Assembly: GCA_963930775.1 (NCBI GenBank)
Contig: OZ005692.1
Location: 4,326,135-4,390,134, forward strand
Length of the DNA: 64,000 nt
Direction: 5' to 3'
From: Cliona cf. orientalis
Taxonomy: Eukaryota; Porifera; Demospongiae; Clionaida; Clionaidae
This document shows positions 46,101 to 56,600 of the stretch, one piece after another. The number at the start of each line of letters is the position of its first letter. Positions within the stretch are counted from its first letter, which is position 1. The notes below the pieces were generated by a model. That model saw only the letters and a list, made by a program, of their open reading frames with translations, did no database searches and was not told where the DNA came from. A program made the position numbers and the translations under genes.

Positions 46101-48072
46101 TTGTGGTGGTGCTGGATTCTTTTCTTACCGCATGCATGGGCAGGTAGAACACTTGCTCCACAGGCTTGTGCAGGTCAAGAACTGGAACCTTCTCAGCGTG
46201 ACCCAAATGGAAGTACTCTTGAATTACAGCATCAAACTCATCGAAGTTCCCCTTGGCACGCAAAGACCGCTCCAGTGCGAGAAATCGTCTCACTGCTTGA
46301 GATCGAGATTCTCCCAACACCTTAGCTTGTTGCTTCTTTGGAAGTGGAACGACGAACCTTCCTTCATCGGTGCGATAATGATTCTCGGAGAAGTGTTGAA
46401 CAACCATTTTTTCTTCGACGGAGAGATTCGCGTTGTCTCTCGGATTCTCCTCAACTTCCCAGAACCGTTGCAGTATCTCATCAGTAGTGACAGTAGCATG
46501 GTTAGACACAATAGTGAGTGGGGGAGTAGATGAAGAGTCAAGTCTTCCTGCTATGACCCAACCAAACTCGGTTTCAATTGCGACAGGCAACCCTGGAGGT
46601 CCGGTCCGCCGGCCTTGACGCAGGACTTCAGTGAAGATTTCTACTCCTAAGAGGAGATCGACTTTTCCAGGACAGTTGAAGTGTGGATCGGCCAAGCGTA
46701 GGCCCGTCAAATGCTTCCATTGGATGTCACACGAAATTGGGTGAAGAGGCAAGTCACATGTGACCTTTGGCACAATGACAGCCGTCAGATTGAGTTTCCT
46801 TGTGATATCATGTACGGGCGAAATAGCGAAGCTGGCAATCGCTTGAATTGGAGAGCTATGAGTGAGCCCAGCGATGCCATGAAGCTTAGTGCTTTGACGA
46901 GAGCGGACGAGAGATAAACTCTGGGATAAACGCTCCGATACGAACGAGGCTGTAGAACCAGAGTCAAGGAGAGCTCTAGCCTCGGCGGTAGAACCATCAG
47001 GGGCATGGACCATGATACGACATGTCATCAGTACGGACTTGGATGAAGGACCAGCAGCTGCATTGGATGATACGGATTCGGAAGGAGGATTGGAAGAACG
47101 CGGACTTGTATCGTTTCTCGGCTCACGATCAATGTGGAGTAATGTGTGATGAGGCATTTGACATTTCTTGCACTTATGAAGCGACTTACATTCTCTCACG
47201 AAATGCCCAGGCCTGAGACAGTTCATACAATAGTTGTGAGACTTCACAGTAGATGTTTTCTTGTCGTGTGCGAAAGATTTGAATTGAGGGCAGGCGTATA
47301 GCGGGTGCTTCTCGGTCTTGCACACAACGCATGGGGTGACGGTAGGGTCAGATGCACTGGCGGTAAATGATGCAACTGATTTAGTGCTCATAGGGACTCG
47401 CTTATTCGATCGCTCTTCGTTCCGTGGCATTTTCTTGGGTTCGGTGGCTGCTGCTTCACACGCTTGAGCTCGCAGATTAATGAAATCGAGTAACTTCTGG
47501 TAATGTGGCACATCAGCTGAATCTTGAGTGTACCGTTGCCACTCAAACATTGTGGTAGTATCCAACTTCAGCTCAATGAGTGAGGTAACGAAGGGGCCAG
47601 GGGGATCATGTCCCATAGCCTTCAAAGCTCGGATATGCTGCTGGACGGTATCGTGAAGACGACGCAACTCACGTCCACTACCATCCTTGAGTGCGGTTGC
47701 TTCCATGATTTTCTTTACGTGGGTTTGATGTATGAGCCTTGGGCGGTCATATCGTGTTTTTAAGCTATCGATAGCTTCCTTGTAACACTCGCCAGATCGC
47801 GATAGCCCTTCAATCACATTCTTCGCAGATCCATCCTTTACGGAATGCCGAAGATAAGCTAGCTTCTCTGAATCCGATAAATTCGATCTATCATGGATGG
47901 ATATACAGAATTGTTCCCAAAACGTCCTCCAATTGACAATGTCACCATCAAACTTCGGTACAGCTAGCTTAGGAAGCTTGACACCAGAGCTCTCGGTAGA
48001 CGGGGCAGCAGGGACAGTGGGGGTAGAGGTCGAGGGAGAGTACATCAACCTCTTGATTTTCAACGAAGTCAA
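43144..48072 (-). CDS. BEL/Pao polyprotein with one in-frame stop
   Basis: One minus-strand frame runs from 48072 to 43144, broken only by a TAG at 45001-45003. N-terminal gag (LPKLAVPKFDGDIVNWRTF) is followed by three Cys/His knuckles (CVVCKTEKHPLYAC, YCMNCLRPGHFVREC, CKKCQMPHHTLLH; residues about 245-310). A protease follows (RALLDSGSTASFVS, about 368), then RT (TADVSKTYRAIELTQ; YVDDCLSGAD about 779) and RNase H (TDSTIVLSWL, just after the stop). The integrase has an HHCC zinc region (CTVCRRLSAK), SDNGSNFVGA and APHFGGLWEAA. A C-terminal VGDVVILQED domain ends it. The YVDD box and the 'Pao RT' order identify BEL/Pao. The stop sits inside RNase H and may be a point mutation of a glutamine codon or a read-through site. 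Confidence 0.9.
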
Positions 48073-48550
48073 ATACGCCCTTGTCGAGACGTTCCAAGGT
48101 AGTCATCAGAGCATCACCATCGAAATCCAGAGACAGTAGTGTATTTCGAGTATCACCAAGAGCAGTCTTGATATCTTGCACCTGCTCTCCGTATTGCTGT
48201 ATCAGGCAAGGTTCAGACTCAGTGGTAAGAGACGAAATGGCTTCACTGACAGATGTTAGATTCTTTCCGAGATGCGATAGCTTTCGTGAAGCCGCTTTAT
48301 GATCTGCAGATTCAACCTTAGCTGAACAAGCGGCGATTATGCGTTTAACACGGGCGTCCAGGGTGGCAATAATATCATCATGCTCGTCTAACATGGCTTG
48401 TTCCCTTCCAATAGTTTCATCATCATCGATGAGATCGATAAGGCGATAGTGGTAGGTCTTGAACTCCGAGTCCAACTCAGTCAACTTGAGGGACGTGCGT
48501 TGAGCGACATCGTGAGTTATCCGATCGGTCTTGCCCTCCAGATCATCCAA
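47969..48550 (-). CDS. BEL/Pao gag-leading ORF (193 codons)
   Basis: An open frame starts at 48550, about 230 bp inside the 5' LTR. It encodes a helical, charged protein (LKLTELDSEFKTYHYRLIDL, coiled-coil-like). It overlaps the next frame by 104 bases and would need a +1 shift to join it. The sequence type matches the N-terminal helical part of BEL gag proteins, so this is probably the real start of gag. Confidence 0.65.
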   Translation of the reverse strand: MDDLEGKTDRITHDVAQRTSLKLTELDSEFKTYHYRLIDLIDDDETIGREQAMLDEHDDIIATLDARVKRIIAACSAKVESADHKAASRKLSHLGKNLTSVSEAISSLTTESEPCLIQQYGEQVQDIKTALGDTRNTLLSLDFDGDALMTTLERLDKGVFDFVENQEVDVLSLDLYPHCPCCPVYRELWCQAS

Positions 48551-48755
48551 ACGACTGGAAAGTCGAGTTATAGAGGCTCAAACCACACCTCTTCTCCTTC
48601 GAATAGTAGCTGGCGTTGCTTCTTCAACGCTTTTCATCGTGGAGAGACAAGATACCAGGGTGGCATTAATTAGAATTAGCACGTGGTCAGTCACAAATGA
48701 TTCGAATGAGAGGTTTCTGAGAGATGACCATCAAAAGAGCGATATTTCGATAAAC

Positions 48756-48773
48756 ATCCGGCTCGAAGGACCA
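48756..48773 (-). other. Primer-binding site of the BEL/Pao element
   Basis: TGGTCCTTCGAGCCGGAT on the minus strand lies 5 bases inside the 5' LTR. Position and TGG start fit a tRNA primer site. Confidence 0.65.
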
Positions 48774-48778
48774 AAAAA

Positions 48779-48932
48779 TGTTGAGCCCTCTCTCAGATGC
48801 GAAGAGATTTAGATTTACTGACCAAGCATGCAACTCACACTTTTCAACAACTTTTTATTACTATTCCAATTACATGAAAAAATGCAAAATTTAAATGATG
48901 ACGACCACAACCAAATTTAACTAGCATAGACA
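48779..48932 (-). repeat. 5' LTR of the BEL/Pao element
   Basis: 154 bp, reads identical to 42849-43002. It is followed by the target duplication attgc and then the rest of the Death-domain exon. Confidence 0.95.
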
Positions 48933-49086
48933 ATTGCTCTTGGCTTCAATGGATCTAGGATTGAGGCGATAGAGATGGGGGCACTCCGTCAACCAGAAGA
49001 TGCCTGTTTGAAGATGTTCACTGATTGGTTGGCTGGAGGTCACGACCTTAGACCTCCAACATGGGAGGTTCTCATCCAGTCTTTAA

Positions 49087-50613
49087 GGTACCATTAAATT
49101 GCGTGGGCGTGAGGTGGGGGATATGACACCTAAACCACATCAAAGTCATTAGTGAGGTGCATGTTGTGTAACCACGCCCTTTTAATTGCACAGGTCTCAG
49201 GGGTGTGGCTGCTAGAGCCGGAAGTGTTCATTTAATATCCTCCATGGACCGGAAGCCGAGCCGGAAGGGAGGGGCCAGGCCACGCCCAAAACAGCCCCAC
49301 CCTGTTCCCCAAGGACCACCATTCTCAATCAAGTGCCTACTAACCACCGGATGTCCACCGGAAGCCCACAATCAATCCCAATTAAAACACACAGCTTCCT
49401 CAAGGCCAAAACACACACAAACACTTGGAGGCCGTTCTGCCACACCGCCCACGCAAGAGCTCACCTCATTTCCTGTGTGGGCGGAGTAACAACACGTCAT
49501 CGCAACCACATCCGCTTCAAACCATCGTCAGCTTCCGTCCAGCCGTACGGGCCCCTCGATCGCACCGCCGTACAGTGCCTCATTAACAGACATGGCCTCA
49601 CCTTTGACCTCCTGCCACGCCCCCAAAGCCTCCTCGCGGGGTTCAAAGGTCACCACCGCTTCCGGGACACGCCCACCTATCGCCGAGGCCAAGTCCCAGG
49701 CGCCGATGTCCAAGCACTGGCCCGTGAAGCCACGCCCAATCGGAAGCAATAAAACCTGCATTAACGCACACGCACACACTCCACACAGTGCCAGGAACAC
49801 GCCCACATGCTTAATTAGGCCTAATAAGCTTTTTTTTTTTTTTTTTTTTTTCAAGCTACCGTGCACACTAAGCAGAAAAAAAAAAGAGCGGCACATAATT
49901 AGCAATGTGCATATACTAGGCTCACATAATACTCCTATGTGCAATAAGTAGTGAATGTCTAACGTACAGTGTATAATATTATGGTTATTAGTGCTGATCA
50001 TTGTCCAGAAAACCACATAATACACCTAGGATGCACAGTAGAGCCATACAAAGCAAGCAAACAACCTATACTCCAATTTTGAGAAAGTTTCTAAATAACG
50101 CACACCACGGGTATTCCCCTTTTTTCACGTAGCGCGTGGGCGGAAAACATTGCAAACGTATGGCTTCCCTATACAAACATATGGGAAAACTTTAAAGGGC
50201 CGTAACTTTAATTCTAAGGTGTGAATCAAAATTCCGCTTCCAAGAAATTTCCAGGTATGATCCATTCTGCGTGCTCATATGAATAGTTTGTCGTGAATAG
50301 CTTCCCAGAGTCTTAAACATTATTTACATTAAATCTTTTTTTTTTTTCTACTTAGTGTGTAATTTTTAAGTCGTTGCGGTTAATAGTTAAGAAAGAATGC
50401 TTTGATCTTGCTTTGATGTGGGCAATTACCGGCCTTTTCTTCAGGGGCCACTTCCGGTCGCTAATTACACGCGCATAATCATCCCTGGCCGATTCTGGAC
50501 ACGCCCACCTTCGACCAAAAGCACTCGTATGGCCTCTTCGGCCACGCCCCTTCACGATTCGCTAATTGAATTAGCCATTTCTGACGCTCACGCCCACGCA
50601 ATTAAATGGTACC
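49087..50613. mobile_element. TTAA-flanked non-autonomous DNA transposon (copy 2) with nested insertion
   Basis: Same ends (GGTACCATTAAATTGCGTGG) and TTAA duplication (49083-49086, 50614-50617) as 20567-21581. The interior is nearly identical except for a block at its T-run (about 49853-50369) absent from copy 1. It inserted at the end of the Death-domain exon (VLIQS|L). Confidence 0.9.
49853..50369. mobile_element. CACACTAAG-end element nested in the poly-T tract of the TTAA transposon
   Basis: Starts CAAGCTACCGTGCACACTAAG right after a T22 run and ends CTACTTAGTGTGTAATTTTT. The empty site is seen in copy 1 at 21309-21340. It shares ACAAACATATGGGAAAACTT with the 29059 array. Confidence 0.85.
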
Positions 50614-52075
50614 TTAAGAGAATACACATTGATAGCCTCGTCGCCAGGCCCCCAAGAGAGCCTGGGGACTACGTAGATGAGGCTAGCACATTGCGAACCT
50701 CGAATCTCCAATCTCTTAGGACACCGTGCTAAGAGATTGCACATTGGCGATTGGAATATCGAATCTCCAATCTCTTAGGACACGGTGCTAAGAGATTGCA
50801 CTTTGGAGATTCGAACCTCGAATTTCCAATCTCTTAGGACACGTGCTAAGAGATTGCACATTGGCGATTCGAATCTCGAATCTCCAATCTCTTAGGACAC
50901 GGTGCTAAGAGATTGCACATTGGAGATTCGAACCTCGAATTTCCAATCTCTTATGACACCGTGCTAAGAGATTGCACATTGGCGATTCGAACCTCGAATC
51001 TCCAATCTCTTAGGACACCGTGCTAAGAGATTGCACATCGGTGATTCGAGCTAGGTAGGCGCGGCTGGGGATTTCCCTCATCAAACGGTCTTTAATCGCG
51101 CATGCGCGCATGTGATTCTCTGGTTGTATGGTTGTACCATAGCTGTATACGATCCCATCCAGAGCAGGAGAAGGAGTTTAATATATACGAGACTAGCACG
51201 TAGCTTGTGCTATTCCATCATACGTTAGCAGCCATAATTCTGGCATATTAAAGAGAACGGTCCACGCACATTCGATAATGGCCACACCCCTTGCCACAAG
51301 TGGCGCCATCCGCCAGCCTGCGTATAGAGGGATTCCACAAATCGATTATCCCGCGGTGCTAATTAGCTAAGCGGCAGAAGTCGACGTACCACGCCTACTG
51401 CCACACCCTTTGTGGGCAAAAAGGCCAATGCTGCATATTGTTGTATTGAAACGTGTCAAGTTTTTTTTCGAAAACGAGCGACTATTTCGAAGGTCTGAGC
51501 AATAAAGCGAAGAATCGATACAAAGAGAAGCTCCAAGCAGTCGGTCTTGGTATCCAAGACGATTCTTACAAGCCTGAGAACGGCAGTAGGCGTAAAACGT
51601 CGACTTCGGCCGCTTAGCTAATTAGCGCCGCGGGATAATCGATTTGCGGAATCCATCTATAAATAGTAAGCTAATTGCCAATGTGCAATCTCTTAGCACG
51701 GTGTCCTAAGAGATTGGAGGTTCGAGGTTCGAGGTTCGAATCGCCAACGTGCAATCTCTTAGTACAGTGTCCTAAGAGATTGGAGATTCGAGGTTCGCAA
51801 ATTATATGCTAGCCTCATCTACGTAGTCCCCAGGCTCTCTCGGAGGCCTGGGAACGAGGCTTGCAATGTGTATTCTCTTAGAAAAGGTGTCATAAGAGAT
51901 TTGAGGTTCTAATCGCCAATGTGCAATCTCTTAGCATGGTGTCCTAAGAGATTGGATATTCGAGGTTCGAATCGCCAATGTGCAATCTCTTAGCACCGTG
52001 TCCTAAGAGATTGGAGATTGTAGATTCGATGTTCGAATCGCCAATGTGCAATCTCTTAGTAGCGATTTCGGACCT
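50614..52075. repeat. Palindromic satellite array in two opposed blocks
   Basis: The unit is about 59 bp. It has a hairpin (AATCTCTTAG, 9-base loop, CTAAGAGATT) followed by about 30 bases containing GCACATTGGCGATTCGA. Six units run forward at 50690-51045. Similar units run in reverse at 51670-52065, so the whole block is a giant inverted repeat. Both halves also share a gcctcgt...cctggggactacgtag segment. The middle holds a separate MITE. Confidence 0.9.
51323..51662. mobile_element. MITE between the two halves of the palindromic array
   Basis: tatagagggattccacaaat at the left and the complement of tatagatggattccgcaaat at the right start inverted repeats of about 55 bp (tcgattatcccgcgg and gctaattagctaagcgg blocks). 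Flanking TA is present. No ORF. Confidence 0.85.
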
Positions 52076-52087
52076 AGCGATTTTTAT

Positions 52088-52613
52088 AGCATTTTCGAAA
52101 CACTGTGTCTACCGTACCGGCACCGGTACCCAAGATTTAGTGCTTGGAGTACCGGCAACTATATTATATAGCTATAGATCCCAGCCCCCGAAGGGGGCTG
52201 GGATCTATAGCTATACTAATAGCCACTATTAAATACTGAGCGCTAGACGGCTAGTGAGGCTAGTAGCGCGTGGTTGGGTTTCGATAATCGGTAGGAGACG
52301 AGGGGGGTTTGGTTTTAGGATATGGTTGTTGACCAAGGGTTAGTATTATAGTGACAAGGTGTATAAAGGTCGCAAAAAACGGCATCCAGCAGCGGCGAGC
52401 CAGGTTGGCACAGTGGGCTAGGGCTGGGGCTGGTGGGGCTGGTGGAGCGGAGGTTGTGGGTTCGAATCCTGCTTGGATCTTTGGATTTTTTTTTTTTTTT
52501 CTTCCACTTTCGAAAATTTCTAAGTTTTTTGGCGGGCTATTATGCCGGTACTCGAAGCGCTAAATTATCAGTACCGGTGCCGGTACGGTAGACACAGCCT
52601 TTTCGAAAACGTG
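52088..52613. mobile_element. Inverted-repeat element carrying a tRNA-like Pol III unit
   Basis: The left tttcgaaacactgtgtctacc...ccggcaccggtacc and the right ggtgccggtacggtagacac...tttcgaaa are inverted over about 60 bp. The interior has a perfect hairpin (52169-52215) and a tRNA-like sequence ending in a T15 run. Confidence 0.8.
52398..52480 (+). repeat. tRNA-like sequence with Pol III boxes
   Basis: GGCACAGTGGGCTAGGGC (A-box-like) and GGTTCGAATCC (perfect B box) are separated by a GGGGCTGGT-rich stretch, longer than in a normal tRNA. A T15 terminator-like tract begins at 52485. It may be a split or intron-bearing tRNA relic, or a SINE head. Confidence 0.5.
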
Positions 52614-53637
52614 AAATGACAACTATTATTTTTAGATTATTCAGGAAAAACTCTATCCTATTATTATCTCCATTCTTTAGGCTTTCAGGTGAACTTTGTT
52701 CGAGAAAATTTGGTCAAGTAGTTTTGGAGATAGCACACGTCAAATTTTCCCTCGCGAAAATCCCCATACAAAACATATGGGAGTAGGCGCGTACGGAAAA
52801 ATACATTGCGAACGTGGCACCGCGTACAGTTCGGTTGCTTACTGATTCCTGCGATGATAAATGATCAGATAAAGACAAATAGATGTTTTCTAGGCAATTC
52901 TGAGGCGCTGAGCTCGAATCTGAACTTCCTTTTAGCTCGAAAAAGCACCGAGAATCGTCGTTTTGGGGGTGTACTGAAAATCACTTGGCGATCTGGCAGC
53001 CAAACTACGTCAAGTGCTGGCGTATTACAGATTGGAATGGACACTAGAATTGAAAAGTTGCATTTTGAATCCCATAACTGTTAAAAAGATCCAGCGGATC
53101 GGCGCGGATGGTTTAATATCATGGTATGTGCGCCTGATTTAGGTTCTTTGCGGATGCTATACGCACTCTACTGTTGAATAACCGCACCCACGTCCACTAA
53201 TAGGGTCGAGTGGCATGTGTAAAATCGATACAGGCCATGGTTTATACTGTCGTGCACTTTAAATAGAAGGATTTCATGGTAACCTAGCTTTAGTCTCATT
53301 TCTCCAGACAGTTAAAAATCCAATTAATTACACTCAATACGACTAAGATTTTGGCACTGGTGCATGCGTATCATTGTTAGGCAGCAATAACTTTCATAGT
53401 GATGAATGGCTGATTTACAGTCAAGATCAGCAAGCAGAGAGAGGGATTACATAAACTAACTTGGCTACTTATAAAAGTGACAGACTTTACTAATAATATC
53501 ATCAGTCTTGTAGATTAGCTGCTCATGGGTATAGCTTCATTTTGCTATATCAAGCTGAATAGGTAAACTTGCTGCTTAATCATAATTTTTATTATGGAAG
53601 AACTAGCAATACATGGTAATAAATCACCATAAGAGGC
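52614..53637. other. Intergenic, no recognised feature
   Basis: Unique-looking AT-rich sequence upstream of the beta-helix gene. It presumably contains its promoter, but no convincing TATA box is seen near 53600. Confidence 0.35.
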
Positions 53638-56600
53638 ATGGAGAAATTGTCGGTGCTAATAGGTTTAATAACGATGTTGGTTGTGAAGATAAACGCTTCA
53701 GTCTTCACCAAAAATAATGTCACTCCGAATAAGACCTTTGGATGTTCTAGTGATCGATCACAGAACTGTTGTCTCACTCTCCAAGAATATGCAAGTGTAC
53801 CAGATGTCTATTTTACAAACAACACCATCTTTTACTTTGAGCCAGGTGAGCACAAATTGAATAGCAGCTTGAAACTGGAAAATTTAAGTAGCTAATGTCA
53901 CTCTTCAGGGATTGCCAGCAGAAAATAGTGTACCAGAAAGTAGTGTACCGGAGGCTACCATTTCATTTGAAGCTTCTGTCGCAGTCACATGGGAGATGTG
54001 TTCCAACATTGAAATTTCTTCAGTTATCTTCCTTTTGCTTGACAATTTTACACATGTTATTGTGTTTAATCAAACAAAGACTGTCTTATTGCGTGACTTT
54101 TATGTCACTAGCAGTGATGTTACACTGAGTGGGTGTAGTTCAATACTGTGTCAGCAGAGTGAAATAAGCATCATGAAGTGCCATTTTTGGGGAATTCAGG
54201 GATCTCTTGGAGCTGCTATGTTTATATCGGAATCAAATGCTACCTTCAGTGGAAATATATCATTTATTGCTAATATTGCCTCCTATGGTGGAAGTCTGTA
54301 CTTATTTAAGAGTTCAGTACTTCTGAATGGGATTAATTTCTTTGCTAACAATAATTCCCCTGAGAAGGACGTACATGAAAATGATTGTTGTTACACTACG
54401 AGTAAAAACCATCCAACTCGAAGTTCGGGTGGTGCAATCTTTTGCGATTCATCTACCCTTACCATTAATACTGCATATTTCTATAAAAATTTTGCCCTGC
54501 AAGGCAAAGGTGGAGCAATATCAGCTGAAAACGGAGTCATTGTCTTTCAAGGTACCAATTATTTTGTTAGTAATTTTGCACTAGGTGGTGGAGCAATGCT
54601 GCTCAATGGCTCAACAGTTACACTCAATGAAAGTGTCTTTTTCAACAATGGAGCTATTGGTGGACAAGATGAGTTATTGCCACATCCGATCAGTGAAGAA
54701 TTTGAATCGAGTTTAGGCGAAGTTCAACAATTAATAGATGAAATATCAATAGGTAGAAGTAATTTATCTGCAATTAATTTTGATAGGAATAATAGTATGG
54801 ACATCGACAATGTTTGTGAGAACTCAGCTACAGTAACTCTGAATGGTGGAGCAATACAAAGTGTTAATAGTAGCATGACCATTGATAGAGAAGTAAAATT
54901 CGGAAACAACACAGCTTTTCATGGTGGAGCAATGTTCTTGACTCATACAAAACTAATACTTTTATCAACTGCAAAGATCTTCTTCATCCAGAATCGTGCA
55001 TACAGCAGAGGTGGTGCAATCTATATCAAAGATTCTCAATGTTCTTTTGGGTCAACACACCCAATAGAGTGCTTTCTTTCCATTGAAACAGATTTGAATC
55101 GTGTCTCTACAAATAAATTGATCTTCTTTAGTAATAATTCTGCTGAAAGCTATGGTAGTAATCTGTATGGAGGACAGTTAAATGAGTGTAGACTTTATTA
55201 TTACAGAACCAATTATAATAGTGCAGATAACTGTAGATATCCATGTGGCAGTACAGCTTACAATGGATTTAGTGATGATGCACTAGGAATCTTCATGAAT
55301 ATCTCGATAATACATGGTGAATATGAGTCAATCACAAATATCTCTTTAAATTCGCAAGCCGATCAAATTAAATTTTGTGAAGGTGATAGGCCACTGGAGA
55401 GTGCAACTAAGAACCTAAGCTTGCATCCAGGAGAGGAATTCAATATCACAGTAATGGCGTTGGATCAAATTGGTTCACCAGTGCCAACCACTGTTTTTAA
55501 TGATCACGATGAGTATGCCAGAAATAAATACCGTCTACGTTCAACATTAACTCGAATAATCGAACATGCTTCATGTGCTAATGTTACCTTTCAACTACTT
55601 TCAGATAAGGAAAAGTGTCAAAAATCATTTAAACTCTACCCAGATAATCCGTGTCAGGGCCTAGCTAATGGCTTTAAGCTTCAAGTTGAAATTTTATCTT
55701 GTCCTATAGGTTTTGAATTGAAGGATCTAAAATGTCAGTGTGATAGCAGACTCTCACAGTTCACACAAACTTGCACAATTCGTAATCTTATCGGATCTTT
55801 TAAACGGAATAGAAACAATTTCTGGATATCCAAATTTGACACTAATACTTTAATCATTCACGAGTATCGTTGTCCTCTTGACTATTGTAAAGATGATTCC
55901 ATAAACGTTACTCTTGAAGATCCATCAGTTCAGTGTGACTTCAACAGAATTGGACTACTCTGTGGACGATGTGGACAAAACTTCGACTTGGCTCTTGGTA
56001 GTCTACACTGTATTCCATGCAACAATAACTACCACTCTACCTTGATTTTGTTGTTTGCATTAGCTGGTGTGATTCTCATTGCTATCATTTTTATCCTTAA
56101 ATTAACAGTTTCGATTGGAACACTGAATGGTCTACTCTTCTATGCAAACATCATCCAGGCAAACCACCAGGCATACTTTCCAAGAGTGACAGCAAGAGAG
56201 AAATTTTTCGCCATCTTTATTTCGTGGCTTAATCTTGATCTTGGAATTGAAACTTGCTTCTATGATGGCATGGACATCTATGCATACTCATGGCTACAGT
56301 TCCTATTTCCCTTCTATCTCTTGTTACTTGTTGGCGGCATCATCCTTGCCTGTCGATATTCTCGCTCAATCGCTAAGCAATTGGGTCAGAATCCTGTGGC
56401 AGTTTTGGCAACTCTCAGACTGCTACTTATGTCGTTCAGCAAAATACTGCAAGCCAGCATTGTTCCTCTCTCCTGGACCTACCTAATTTATTATTATAAT
56501 ACTGGTAGTCCTTTTAACGAAACTCATAGAGTTGTTTGGTTGTATGATGCAAACATACAATTTTTCAAGGAGCCCAAACACACTGCTCTTGGATTGTTTG

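Larger units (their letters stand above)
42849..48932 (-). mobile_element. Complete BEL/Pao LTR retrotransposon
   Basis: The 6084-bp element has two 154-bp LTRs that read as identical and a 5-bp target duplication attgc (42844-42848, 48933-48937). It also has a primer-binding site next to the right LTR and gag-protease-RT-RNase H-integrase coding on the minus strand. Identical LTRs imply a very recent insertion or gene conversion. It interrupts the Death-domain exon between KQVAIA and LGFNG. Confidence 0.95.
41097..49082 (+). pseudogene. COR (Roco-type) plus Death-domain gene, split by a BEL/Pao element
   Basis: Exons by splice signals: 41097-42277, 42340-42439, 42506-42682, and 42740-42848 continued at 48938-49082 after the retroelement. 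The first exon has FLTHLEFCQEISDQAL, RYYLFPGLISL, SSRFLQVLLLRLAFSFALE, HLWKNGIFW and VIVLAHFRRANFLQC, the pattern of a COR domain from Roco GTPases. Later exons give TYKDLRQAMDQYSVFAGRN and acidic linkers. The last exon encodes a Death domain: KRPELYELQLLDFDKG, VIPKWKQVAIALGFNG, then MFTDWLAGGHDLRPPTWEVL. Frame slips lie near 41190, 42085 (A5) and 42217 (A6). The Roc GTPase and repeats expected upstream are missing at the junction with the beta-helix remnant. As a signalling adaptor it would bind other Death-domain proteins. As written it is inactive. Confidence 0.7.

Noticed and set aside
45245-48812. Plus-strand ORFs under the BEL/Pao element
   Set aside because: Antisense to the well-supported polyprotein, with no homology.
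50690-52065. CRISPR-like array of palindromic repeats with regular spacing
   Set aside because: The intervening 30-base segments are near-identical to each other, the repeats occur in both orientations, there are no cas genes, and the DNA is eukaryotic.
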